Source: an uncultured Prevotellaceae bacterium (lineage in GTDB: Bacteria > Bacteroidota > Bacteroidia > Bacteroidales > Bacteroidaceae). From it: DNA of 64,000 bases. This document shows, one piece after another, positions 24,434-32,610 of the stretch. The position numbers and the translations under genes were made by a program. Position 1 is the first letter of the stretch. Every line of letters starts with the position of its first letter. Under the pieces are notes generated by a model that saw only the letters and a program-made list of their open reading frames with translations, made no database searches and was not told the origin of the DNA. The stretch spans positions 1 to 64,000 of the forward strand of contig CACWSX010000001.1 of the NCBI GenBank assembly GCA_902763615.1, given 5' to 3'.

Positions 24434-24607
24434 CAAAGGTACGAATAAGTGAGTAGAAAACAAAATTTTTTAGTTTTTTTATTCTTTGGTTTTTCTAGCA
24501 GATTTCCCAAACAGAACAATTTGTGCGTATTTTAGGGAAGATGGTGTTAAATTACACTAAATACCAAGTGGCTTAATGACCATTCTGATAAAAAACAAGT
24601 ACTTTTG
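24434..24607. promoter_or_regulatory. Divergent promoter region between prmC and the next lipoprotein
   Basis: The minus-strand box TACCTTTG (24441-24434) serves prmC. The plus-strand box TACTTTTG (24600-24607) serves the lipoprotein gene and leaves a leader of about 95 bases. The remaining 24426-24709 spacer is AT-rich and shows no gene. Confidence 0.6.
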
Positions 24608-24709
24608 CACGTGAAATTCTGGAGTTTGTATAGTCTGAGTGATTCAGACGAGCGCTCCTAATCAACATTTTCATAGACAATTATTTTAACCAAATTAAAA
24701 GCTTTTTAT

Positions 24710-26065
24710 ATGCGTAAGAATTTAGTAAAGGGAATGGCAGCATTGTGTATGTGTGCTGCATTCGCAAGTTGCTCACATGACACAGACTTCGAGGCCTCAA
24801 ACCAGGAGTTTACTGTTGAAAATCTAAAAAATGAGTACAAAGTAGCCTTCGAACAAAAGTATGGTAAAGTGGATCCCAACCAGTCTTGGGACTTCACAGG
24901 TTTTACTGCTAGTGCAAGAACCCGTGGTATATCAAGTAGTATTGGCATGGATTGGATACAGAAATGGTATGGTAATAGTGAAAGGTATGGAATGACGGTG
25001 GCTCAAATGAAAAAAATTATTGAGGATGATATCGTTGAAATCAAGCAAAAGGTCGCATCGGTAGACCCCGTCAAATTCGACTATACCTATTCTAAGGGTT
25101 TCCTGTATCCTGTAGTTTCTCATGGTACTTATGCTCAAGATCAAACAAACTACGATTCTTACGAACTTGGTGCTGAATATACCGTAGGTTCAAAAACCAC
25201 AACTTCATCATCTGTTATTCCATCGACCGTAACAGCATGTCAACAATATAAAAAAGATTTCTGGTTTACTTATAAAGGATTTGGTAGTACAAAAACTTCT
25301 GATATCAGAAGTGCAACTTTTGACAGTTGGCGCAATATTAACACCCTTTCTTTGGTTGATGCCGACAATGCCCGCTGGTTTGTAGGTGCAAAGGCTTCAG
25401 GTGAAAGTACATTTACGAAAAGGACCGTTGAATATTGCAAAATCTTCACTGTGGCAAGTGGCCGTCAATACATTTGTTTCTCATGTAATGGTAATGACGA
25501 CTATTCTGATCTGATTTGCCTGATGCAGCAGTTCACTTGGACTAAGAAGGAAGAACCCAGAGCTTGGGGCAAGCGCTATATGGTTGAAGACATGGGTACA
25601 ATTGGTGACTTCGACTTCAATGACATCGTGTTCGACGTTGTTCAGTTGGCCGACGGCAGTCAGAAGTGCTATGTTCGTGCTTTGGGTGGTACAATCGATG
25701 TTATTATTACTGTTGGTGGCACATCTTGGCAGAAAAAAGATAATAAGATACTTGATGCCGATGGTAATGAAGTAGATGTTGTCGTTACCACGATGTATAA
25801 TACAGCACCTCCTACTGAAGAATGGATTCTTGCTGAGTTCCCTGTCACAGGTTGGGATCCAGAGGACAATAACGTTACTGTTACAGTATATACCAATGGC
25901 CAGAATGGTACATTTTACCCGATGCCCGTTACTTTCCCCAAAAAGGGTGAGATTCCTATGATGGTAGCTGTGAATGTGACAAAGACTTGGATGTATGAGA
26001 AGAAGAGCATTGAAAACATGCCTGAAGACTTCCTCAATAATAATGATTATAGTTATGAGGAATAA
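24710..26065 (+). CDS. Lipoprotein with DFDFNDIVFD motif (LruC/DUF4842-like), paralogue 1
   Basis: The protein has 451 residues with a lipobox (MCAAFASC). After the cysteine comes a helix-rich segment (NEYKVAFEQKYGKVDPNQSWDF). The C-terminal half contains GDFDFNDIVFDVVQL, then VRALGGTIDVIITVGG and ANVTV-like strands. Aspartate-rich DxDFND loops of this type probably bind calcium, as in LruC and DUF4842 domains. The gene at 44834-46120 shares the same order of segments. It is a single gene with its own promoter and a clear terminator. Role unknown, probably a surface lipoprotein. Confidence 0.7.
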   Translation: MRKNLVKGMAALCMCAAFASCSHDTDFEASNQEFTVENLKNEYKVAFEQKYGKVDPNQSWDFTGFTASARTRGISSSIGMDWIQKWYGNSERYGMTVAQMKKIIEDDIVEIKQKVASVDPVKFDYTYSKGFLYPVVSHGTYAQDQTNYDSYELGAEYTVGSKTTTSSSVIPSTVTACQQYKKDFWFTYKGFGSTKTSDIRSATFDSWRNINTLSLVDADNARWFVGAKASGESTFTKRTVEYCKIFTVASGRQYICFSCNGNDDYSDLICLMQQFTWTKKEEPRAWGKRYMVEDMGTIGDFDFNDIVFDVVQLADGSQKCYVRALGGTIDVIITVGGTSWQKKDNKILDADGNEVDVVVTTMYNTAPPTEEWILAEFPVTGWDPEDNNVTVTVYTNGQNGTFYPMPVTFPKKGEIPMMVAVNVTKTWMYEKKSIENMPEDFLNNNDYSYEE

Positions 26066-26094
26066 TCAATCTCATTGATTCTCATAATAACATC

Positions 26095-26130
26095 ATCCCC
26101 GATGCCTTTCGGCACCGGGGATTTTGTTTT
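26095..26130 (+). terminator. Rho-independent terminator
   Basis: Arms ATCCCCGATGCC and GGCACCGGGGAT pair around TTTC (one G-U pair) and are followed by TTTGTTTTTG. Confidence 0.88.
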
Positions 26131-26166
26131 TGTTCGAGCGCTCGCTTGCGACGGTTCAGGATGATT

Positions 26167-26823
26167 TCATTTTCTTTCTACCCATATTTTATGCGAGTGC
26201 TCTCCGCGAGTCATGATGCCGGAATCGGGATCGGCCACAATTTGTTTGAGATCCCTCGACGCTGCACTTTTTGACTGTCCCGTTGCCACTGCATAGTCGG
26301 TCAGCGTCATGTAACTATATGAGCGAATAATCGCTTTGGCCTTTGCCAGGCGCTCTGCGCGACTATACGGGCTTTTCTCTTGCACTTCAACGTCTACGCC
26401 AACGCGGTCGAAAGTAGCCTGTCTGTTCATTTCTTTTAGCAAATCTGGGTCGGGCTTGAAATTGATGCCCTTGATGCACACATGTCTGTATTTCAGCTTG
26501 GGATCCGCATCCTCATCGAACGCCTGTTCCTGCAAAACGGCTTTTTCTGAAGCTGTAGACGTATCGAATCCCAATGATAGGGAGAATACTCCCAATCCGT
26601 CAATCTTCATGGTATGCCCCAGAGGCATCCAACTTGTCATCGCCTCCGTCAGCGCATCGAAAACAGCCCGGATAATCCCTTCACCAATGCCGTTGGCATA
26701 AACCCGCATGTCGCGGATAACCATCTCATAATCATGCAGCGAGTAGGTCTGCATCTTCGGATAGACGACAGTCCTGCCTTCTGTCATCTCGCCAGGAAGT
26801 TCCTTTAAAATGTAATTTGCCAT
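26167..26823 (-). CDS. HU-like DNA-binding protein with C-terminal winged-helix segment
   Basis: The protein has 218 residues. Residues 1-130 follow the HU-related pattern of Bacteroidales (VIRDMRVYANGIGEGIIRAVFDAL, MKIDGLGVFSLSL, KGINFKPDPDL). The last 65 residues look like a helix-turn-helix or winged helix (YMTLTDYAVATGQSKSAASRDLKQI, then KIWVERK). HU-family proteins bend DNA, and the extra domain may give sequence preference. The gene has an unusual transcribed leader of about 220 bases (26858-27056). Confidence 0.8.
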   Translation of the reverse strand: MANYILKELPGEMTEGRTVVYPKMQTYSLHDYEMVIRDMRVYANGIGEGIIRAVFDALTEAMTSWMPLGHTMKIDGLGVFSLSLGFDTSTASEKAVLQEQAFDEDADPKLKYRHVCIKGINFKPDPDLLKEMNRQATFDRVGVDVEVQEKSPYSRAERLAKAKAIIRSYSYMTLTDYAVATGQSKSAASRDLKQIVADPDSGIMTRGEHSHKIWVERK

Positions 26824-26857
26824 CTTCTTAATTATTTTGAATTGATTACTATTCTAT

Positions 26858-27079
26858 TTATTGTTTCTTTCTGCCCTGCTTTTCTTTTCTCTCAGTCCGG
26901 CTTTTCTTTCCTGTCTGCCTTACAAATGTTTCCGCCATGCGTTTGTTTTTATGTTCCCGTACGGGAAACTTGTATTTCTCGGCCTGAAACATGAGTTTTT
27001 CGACGCGCAATTTGTGTTTCTCGGCGTGGAACATAATTTCTTTCGCCACAAAGATACATTTTATTTTCGATTCCACCAA
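26858..27079 (-). repeat. Repetitive leader of the HU-like gene with two near-identical 14-15 codon units
   Basis: The minus strand is open for 73 codons and contains EIMFHAEKHKLRVE followed by KLMFQAEKYKFPVRE, two copies of one motif. However, the promoter box (27056-27049) lies inside the first codons, and the product is very basic and low in complexity. A repeat-derived leader is more likely than a protein. It ends 34 bp before the HU-like gene. Confidence 0.55.
27049..27056 (-). promoter_or_regulatory. Promoter -7 box (TATCTTTG) for the HU-like gene
   Basis: TATCTTTG on the minus strand is the only box found upstream of the HU-like gene and places the repeat region in its leader. Confidence 0.65.
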
Positions 27080-27129
27080 ATTAATCGGGCGGAATTCAAT
27101 AAAAAGTGAACTTATTTGGAATCATTTCG

Positions 27130-27633
27130 TTAATTGACGGCTTGGGGCGTCCAGTTTTTGAAGAATCGCAGAACTTTCTCCTGATTGTAGCCCTGTCCCT
27201 CTTCCAAAAAACTCGAATCCTGAATGTGAATCACCTGACCTGTCTCATCGAGGATGACGAACACGGGGAAGCCGAAGCGACCGCAATTATCCAGTCGTTT
27301 CATCAAGGCAGCAGCCTGTTTTTCTTTCTCCTCACCACTTGATTTGCGGGGATTGTAGTTCACATGGATATACTCGAAGTTGTCGTTGATGACCTTGCTG
27401 ATGGCTGTGTCGTTAGTAATGAAGTCGGCAAAGCGTAGGCACCAAATGCACCAGTTGCCGCCCACCTGACAGACGACGAACTTTCCGTTAGCTTTGGCCT
27501 TGACGACAGCTTGGTCAATCTGTTCGAGGGGATTGATTTCTTCGTTATACACCTTCTTCAGGGTAGTTTGGGCCTGAACGGATAATGATATAATCAAGGC
27601 CATAAAGCCAAACAACATCTTTCTTTTCATCAT
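27130..27633 (-). CDS. Secreted thioredoxin-fold protein
   Basis: The protein has about 167 residues with a signal peptide (MLFGFMALIISLSVQAQ). The redox motif is W-C-I-W-C within QVGGNWCIWCLRF, and the cis-proline region is FGFPVFVILDE. The domain is of the DUF255/thioredoxin-like type and probably reduces disulfides or detoxifies in the periplasm. Start 27633 (or the adjacent ATG at 27630) is chosen because the promoter box lies at 27661-27654. It is a single gene. Confidence 0.87.
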   Translation of the reverse strand: MMKRKMLFGFMALIISLSVQAQTTLKKVYNEEINPLEQIDQAVVKAKANGKFVVCQVGGNWCIWCLRFADFITNDTAISKVINDNFEYIHVNYNPRKSSGEEKEKQAAALMKRLDNCGRFGFPVFVILDETGQVIHIQDSSFLEEGQGYNQEKVLRFFKNWTPQAVN

Positions 27634-27653
27634 GACAATCTTTAATTTATGTG

Positions 27654-27712
27654 CAAAGATAATCAATTATTACTAATAAATACCATTTATTTGAAAAAAA
27701 ACACTACCTTTG
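27654..27712. promoter_or_regulatory. Divergent promoters for thioredoxin and histidine kinase genes
   Basis: A minus-strand TATCTTTG (27661-27654) and a plus-strand TACCTTTG (27705-27712) lie about 45 bp apart. The plus leader is only some 10 bases. Confidence 0.7.
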
Positions 27713-27727
27713 CAAAAAAGAAGCAGA

Positions 27728-28645
27728 ATGGAGAAAGACAATGTAAAACAACTTCACGATGAATTGCAAAGATTGCGCGAGGACTACGAGGCCCTGAAAC
27801 ACAACTTCGACATTATGTCGGAGGGCTATCAGGAATCGCTCCTGCTTTACGACAAGTTGATGGAAACCTACCACGAACTGGAGGAAACCAACAAGCAATT
27901 GGACATTGCCCGTCACCGCGCAGAAGAGGCCTCGCGCATGAAGACCTATTTCATCCAGCAGATATCGCACGAGATCAGGACGCCACTCAACATCTTGAGC
28001 GGGTTCACGCAAGTGCTCACTATGCCAGGAATGGAACTGGATGAGGCTACGAAAGAAGAGTTGGCCAAGGGCATCGGCGACAATACCGAGCGCATTACGT
28101 CGCTGGTGAACAAGATGTTGGAACTGGCCGACGCCAAAAGCAATGACGAATTGGAGCGCAACGACGACGTGCTGGCTGTACAGATTGCTGCTCAGGCTGC
28201 CGATGAGAGCCGCATCACTCTGGCCTCGCACCTTACTTTCGACCTCGATATGGCTGAAGGTACCGATATGATCATGCTCCACACCAATCTGCAACAGGCC
28301 ACCCGTGCCCTTTCGCTCCTTCTGGATAATGCCATGAAGTTCACCCATCCTGCCGAAGCTGCCGGTGGGGCCGCTGCTATGACTGAGAAGGCCCATGTGG
28401 TGCTACGGCTTTCTCAGATAACGGAACAGCAGATAGCCTTCACCGTCGAAGATACGGGTATCGGCGTACCCCCAAAGGAGGCAGAACATATCTTCGAAGA
28501 GTTCGTACAGCTTGACGATTATTACGATGGAACCGGTATCGGCCTTACCGTAGCCCGCAGCATCGCCCGCCGCTTAGGAGGCGATATCGTGCTCGATACT
28601 GACTATACCAACGGGGCGCGCTTTGTGTTCACGTTGCCCGTTTGA
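27728..28645 (+). CDS. Soluble sensor histidine kinase
   Basis: The protein has 305 residues from ATG 27728. The promoter box at 27705-27712 excludes the earlier ATG. Residues 1-70 are a coiled coil with no membrane segment. The H-box is SHEIRTPLN (His81), the N-box region DNAMKFTHP, the G1 box DTGIGVP and the G2 box GTGIGL. It therefore has kinase core and dimerisation domains but no recognisable input domain and no receiver. No response regulator is adjacent. Confidence 0.92.
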   Translation: MEKDNVKQLHDELQRLREDYEALKHNFDIMSEGYQESLLLYDKLMETYHELEETNKQLDIARHRAEEASRMKTYFIQQISHEIRTPLNILSGFTQVLTMPGMELDEATKEELAKGIGDNTERITSLVNKMLELADAKSNDELERNDDVLAVQIAAQAADESRITLASHLTFDLDMAEGTDMIMLHTNLQQATRALSLLLDNAMKFTHPAEAAGGAAAMTEKAHVVLRLSQITEQQIAFTVEDTGIGVPPKEAEHIFEEFVQLDDYYDGTGIGLTVARSIARRLGGDIVLDTDYTNGARFVFTLPV

Positions 28646-28704
28646 TTAATTATCGGATTCCCAATTATTCCATTTGTCGGTTTCCTGCACTCACTTGTGG
28701 CAGT

Positions 28705-30612
28705 TCAATCGTGCAGAATCATGGCCGATTGGGGGGCTATCAGAGCACGATGGCCGGAGAGTTTGTCGGTGGAAGCCTCGTTGATCGCGCCGTTCTGACA
28801 GACGATGGTGTATGTGGCCTTAGGTAGGCTGACGGCAACTTGTTCGCGATTGGCATTGAGGATGACAACGATGTTGCGCCAATCGTCGCGACCCGCATAA
28901 TCCTTCAGGCGGAAAGCCACCACACCCTTTGGTGCATCGAGGAATTCCAAATGCTTCCTGACCAGATGGGCATCGCCCAAGCGGAAGGCAGGATGGTGTT
29001 TCCTTAATGCGATGAGATCCTGATAGAATTTGAACACTTGCGGATAACGCTGCTGATTCTTCCAATCGAGTTGGTTGATGCTGTCGGGCGACTCAAAACT
29101 GTTGTGTACGCCCTTCTTGCTACGGAGCAGCTCTTCGCCAGAGAGCATAAAGGGTACGCCCTGTGAAGTGAAGACAGCAGTCTGTGCCAGCAGGTCGAGA
29201 CGAATCAGTTCATCGTCGCTGATACCAGGAATGCTGGACTTCAGACGGTCGACGAGACACATATCATCGTGACAACTGACGTAGGACATCATCTGTGTGG
29301 GTTCTGTGGCCCAAGGTGTCTTAGAATAGTTAACCTTCGACATGTCAACTTGCGGATGAGCGATAGCCCCCGCGATACCAAACTTCAGGCTTTCCTCGCA
29401 GTCGGGCACGCCTGCCAGGAAGCCACCCTTTGTATCGTCGTCGAAAGGACCACGCAAGGCATCGCGGATTTCGTCGGAGAAGGCTGCGATACGCGGCATC
29501 TTGGCGATGTTTGCCTTGACACACAACTGTTCGGTAGGCAGAGCACACTGACCTGCACTCCAACCTTCGCCATAGATAAAGATGGTGGGATCGATGGCAT
29601 CGACGGCCTTGCGGATTTCGTTCATTGTCTCGATATCATGACAACCCATCAGGTCGAAGCGGAAGCCGTCGATATGGTATTCGTTGATCCAATGCTTCAC
29701 CGATTCAATCATGAACTTCCGCATCATCGGCTGGTCGGAAGCAGTCTCGTTGCCACAGCCGGAGCCGTTGGAATATTTACCATCCACCTTTCTATAATAA
29801 TAGTCGGGGTAGGTGCGCTGGAAGTTGGAGTGGTCGATGTCGTAGGTATGGTTGTAGACCACATCGAGGATGATGGCGATGCCAGCCTTGTGAAGAGCCT
29901 GCACCATCTGCTTGAACTCACGAATACGGCACGTGGGATCATATGGATTGGTAGAATAGCCACCCTCTGGCACGTTGTAGTTCACAGGATCATAGCCCCA
30001 GTTGTATTGTGGGGTATTAAGGCGGGTCTCATCCACAGAGCCATAATCATAGCTGGGCAGGATGTGAATGGCATTCACACCCAATGCCTTTAGGTGGTCG
30101 ATGGCCCAGGGTTCCGTCAGCGCGAGGAATTTTCCCGGATATTTGGCATCCTTACGGGCGATGGAGAAGTCGCGATGGTGCATCTCATAGACCACAAGGT
30201 CGGCTGGCGACTTGATGACGGGATGCGCATCGCAGCACCAGTCTTCAGGATCGGTCTTCACCAGATTGACGATGGCACCGCGCTGGCCGTTCACACCCAC
30301 TGCTTTGGCAAACACACCCGGACACTCGCCCTTGCCCATGTCGAAGGTATAGAATTTGCCCAAGAAGTTGCCCTTGATCTCTGCCTGCCACACCTCAGCC
30401 TGTTCGGTGCGCTTCATCTTCACGGTCTTGATGGGTTTACCACCCATGCCGTCGTTATAGATGCGGACAACGACGCGCTTGGCCGTAGCGGGGGCAAAGA
30501 GTTGGAACGTTGTAGCTTCTGGGTTACAAACGACTTCGTTGAAGTCAAAACCTTGAGCATGGGTTATTACTGTAGTCATTGCCAATAGAATTGCGAATAA
30601 GATTCTTCTCAT
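28705..30612 (-). CDS. pulA: Type I pullulanase (GH13)
   Basis: This secreted enzyme of about 635 residues has a signal peptide (RRILFAILLAMTTVITHAQ). An N-terminal CBM48-like domain is followed by the GH13 barrel. The diagnostic type I pullulanase motif YNWGYDP is present, with the barrel motifs VVYNHTYD, DGFRFDLMG (nucleophile Asp), YGEGW (acid Glu) and SCHDD. It cuts alpha-1,6 branches of pullulan and starch. It is not joined to the starch locus at 46-64 kb, but should supply it with linear maltodextrins. ATG 30612 is chosen because its promoter box is at 30648-30641. Confidence 0.93.
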   Translation of the reverse strand: MRRILFAILLAMTTVITHAQGFDFNEVVCNPEATTFQLFAPATAKRVVVRIYNDGMGGKPIKTVKMKRTEQAEVWQAEIKGNFLGKFYTFDMGKGECPGVFAKAVGVNGQRGAIVNLVKTDPEDWCCDAHPVIKSPADLVVYEMHHRDFSIARKDAKYPGKFLALTEPWAIDHLKALGVNAIHILPSYDYGSVDETRLNTPQYNWGYDPVNYNVPEGGYSTNPYDPTCRIREFKQMVQALHKAGIAIILDVVYNHTYDIDHSNFQRTYPDYYYRKVDGKYSNGSGCGNETASDQPMMRKFMIESVKHWINEYHIDGFRFDLMGCHDIETMNEIRKAVDAIDPTIFIYGEGWSAGQCALPTEQLCVKANIAKMPRIAAFSDEIRDALRGPFDDDTKGGFLAGVPDCEESLKFGIAGAIAHPQVDMSKVNYSKTPWATEPTQMMSYVSCHDDMCLVDRLKSSIPGISDDELIRLDLLAQTAVFTSQGVPFMLSGEELLRSKKGVHNSFESPDSINQLDWKNQQRYPQVFKFYQDLIALRKHHPAFRLGDAHLVRKHLEFLDAPKGVVAFRLKDYAGRDDWRNIVVILNANREQVAVSLPKATYTIVCQNGAINEASTDKLSGHRALIAPQSAMILHD

Positions 30613-30640
30613 TTCATCAGAATATTTATGATTATGGCCA

Positions 30641-30698
30641 CAAAGATAAAAAAAAAAGTTGAATATATATCCCTTTTCAGAAATTTTTCGTATCTTTG
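30641..30698. promoter_or_regulatory. Divergent promoters for pullulanase and the DUF6377-type gene
   Basis: A minus-strand TATCTTTG (30648-30641) and a plus-strand TATCTTTG (30691-30698) are separated by an A-rich stretch. Confidence 0.72.
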
Positions 30699-30718
30699 CA
30701 CAGTGCAAACAATAGAAA

Positions 30719-32380
30719 ATGATGATTAAGCAGCTGCTAACTCTCTTCTTGGTACTCTTTCCAACTGTTCTTTGCGCCCAGCAAGTGGACTTGGAGTCAC
30801 GTTACAGGCAGATTGACAAGGCTATTGCCGAGTCGCCTCGTTATGTGGCCCTGCGCGAAGCCAAGATCACAGCTGCGCGTAATGCCTTTGAGCAGTCCAG
30901 CGGACAGCAGAAATATGAAGAGGGCTATCGTCTGTACGAGCTCTATCGCCCTTTCGTAAGCGATTCAGCTATTTATTTCCTTCGTCAGTGCATCGAGCTG
31001 GCCGAACAGCAGGGCGATCACGCATCATCGGTGCGCTGTCGTTCGCAACTGGCCATTCGCTGTTCGAATATCGGTCTCTACGACGAGGCACTGAATATCT
31101 TAGATTCCATCCGTCTGGGCAGCGGTCTCGACAAGCTGGTGCTCGGTACTTATTACGAGGCCTATAACAATATATATGGTGAACTGAGTTACTACACCCG
31201 CCTTGATGATATGCGCAAGATCTATCAGGAGAAGGAGCAATACTATAAACAATTGATGTTCGACAATCTGCCGGCTACCAGCGAGTCGTGTTTCCTGCGC
31301 CGTGAGCAGGCAGCGCAGGGTGAAGGTAACCTGAAGGAAGCCATGTCTATCAACGATGAATGGATGAAGACCGTAGAGCCAGGCAGTCATCCCTACGCTT
31401 TGGTGGCTCTTTACCGCTATATCGAATACAAATTGCAGCGCGATACCATCCAGATGTTATATTGGTTGACAGAGTCGGTGCTGGCCGATATCCGTAATGC
31501 CGCTATGGATCAGGGTTCGATGTGGGAACTGGCCAATGAACTGATGCTTAGTGGTGATGTGGACCGAGCTTCGCGCTATATCAGCTATACCAGTGACTGC
31601 GCCAACCGCTATGGCTCCCGTCAGCGCAACTGGCAGATAGCCCCCTTGCTGACACATATTGCCAATGAATACAAGTCGCAGAGCGAACGCACCACTTCGC
31701 AGTTGTGGGGAGCATTGGCAGTAATCAGCATTCTAGCCCTGTTGCTATTGGGTGCCCTCTTCTTTGTTCATAGTCGTAACACCCAGTTGCACGTCGCTCG
31801 TAACGACCTGAAGACCTCGAACGACGAATTGGCATCGGCCAATAGTCTGCTCGCCTCACAGAAGGATGAACTCGCTGCACTGAACGGGCAACTGTCGATG
31901 GTCAATAACCAATTAACCGAGAGTAACCGCGTGAAGGAGGAATACATAGGCCGCTTTATGAGTCTCTGTGCACAGTACATCGACAAACTCGACAACTATC
32001 GCAAGATGGTGAACAAGAAGATGAAGAACAAGGAACTCGACGAGTTGTTCCAGATATCGAAGTCGACGGAGCTGAAAGAAAAGGAACTGGAAGAACTCTA
32101 TGAGAACTTTGACACCGTATTCCTGCACCTTTTCCCCAATTTCGTCGACGACTTCAATGCTTTGCTACAGCCAGAGATGCAGATTCATCCTAAGGAAGAG
32201 AACCGGCTGACTACCGATATCCGCATTTTCGCCTTAATCCGATTAGGGTTTGAGGACTCTTCGAAAATCGCAGAGTTCCTGCACTATTCTGTTAACACCA
32301 TTTACAACTATCGTGCCCGCATCAAAAACGGCGCTTTAGGCAATCGCGAACAGTTCGAAAATAAGGTAAAAACCCTGTAA
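30719..32380 (+). CDS. DUF6377-type membrane regulator upstream of a SusC locus
   Basis: The protein has 553 residues with a signal peptide (LLTLFLVLFPTVLCAQ) and a TPR-like helical periplasmic region. One membrane helix follows at about 335-355 (LWGALAVISILALLLLGALFF), then a cytoplasmic coiled coil and a C-terminal LuxR-like segment (RLGFEDSSKIAEFLHYSVNTIYNYRARIK). DUF6377 proteins have this layout and usually sit next to SusCD operons. It may sense a glycan outside the inner membrane and act on transcription through its C-terminus. The beta-glucan SusC gene starts 230 bp downstream on the same strand. Confidence 0.83.
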   Translation: MMIKQLLTLFLVLFPTVLCAQQVDLESRYRQIDKAIAESPRYVALREAKITAARNAFEQSSGQQKYEEGYRLYELYRPFVSDSAIYFLRQCIELAEQQGDHASSVRCRSQLAIRCSNIGLYDEALNILDSIRLGSGLDKLVLGTYYEAYNNIYGELSYYTRLDDMRKIYQEKEQYYKQLMFDNLPATSESCFLRREQAAQGEGNLKEAMSINDEWMKTVEPGSHPYALVALYRYIEYKLQRDTIQMLYWLTESVLADIRNAAMDQGSMWELANELMLSGDVDRASRYISYTSDCANRYGSRQRNWQIAPLLTHIANEYKSQSERTTSQLWGALAVISILALLLLGALFFVHSRNTQLHVARNDLKTSNDELASANSLLASQKDELAALNGQLSMVNNQLTESNRVKEEYIGRFMSLCAQYIDKLDNYRKMVNKKMKNKELDELFQISKSTELKEKELEELYENFDTVFLHLFPNFVDDFNALLQPEMQIHPKEENRLTTDIRIFALIRLGFEDSSKIAEFLHYSVNTIYNYRARIKNGALGNREQFENKVKTL

Positions 32381-32540
32381 AAAGGCAATAATTGTAAAAA
32401 TTACACCTCTATATTTCATCCACTCTTTTAGAGAACTTTCAAAAACGCAAGTATCTTATTACTAACCACATAGCTTTTGACGGGTGGCAAAATCGTCCAC
32501 TTTTTCAATTCACCTTCCAAAATTGTATTGGCTTTTTGCG

Positions 32541-32548
32541 TAATTTTG
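32541..32548 (+). promoter_or_regulatory. Promoter -7 box (TAATTTTG) of the beta-glucan SusC operon
   Basis: The 16-base stretch TAATTTTGCACCGTCG starting here recurs exactly before the starch SusC gene (53884). The spacer 32381-32610 contains no gene. Its AT-rich upstream part may hold the regulator site, but no clear palindrome was seen. Confidence 0.72.
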
Positions 32549-32610
32549 CACCGTCGAATCAACAAAGCGGCAAAACTATTATTACATATTAATAATTTAA
32601 CTAACAAAGT

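Noticed and set aside
26858-27079. A basic 73-residue protein
   Set aside because: The promoter box overlaps its first codons and the sequence is two copies of one repeat, so it was listed as a repetitive leader instead.
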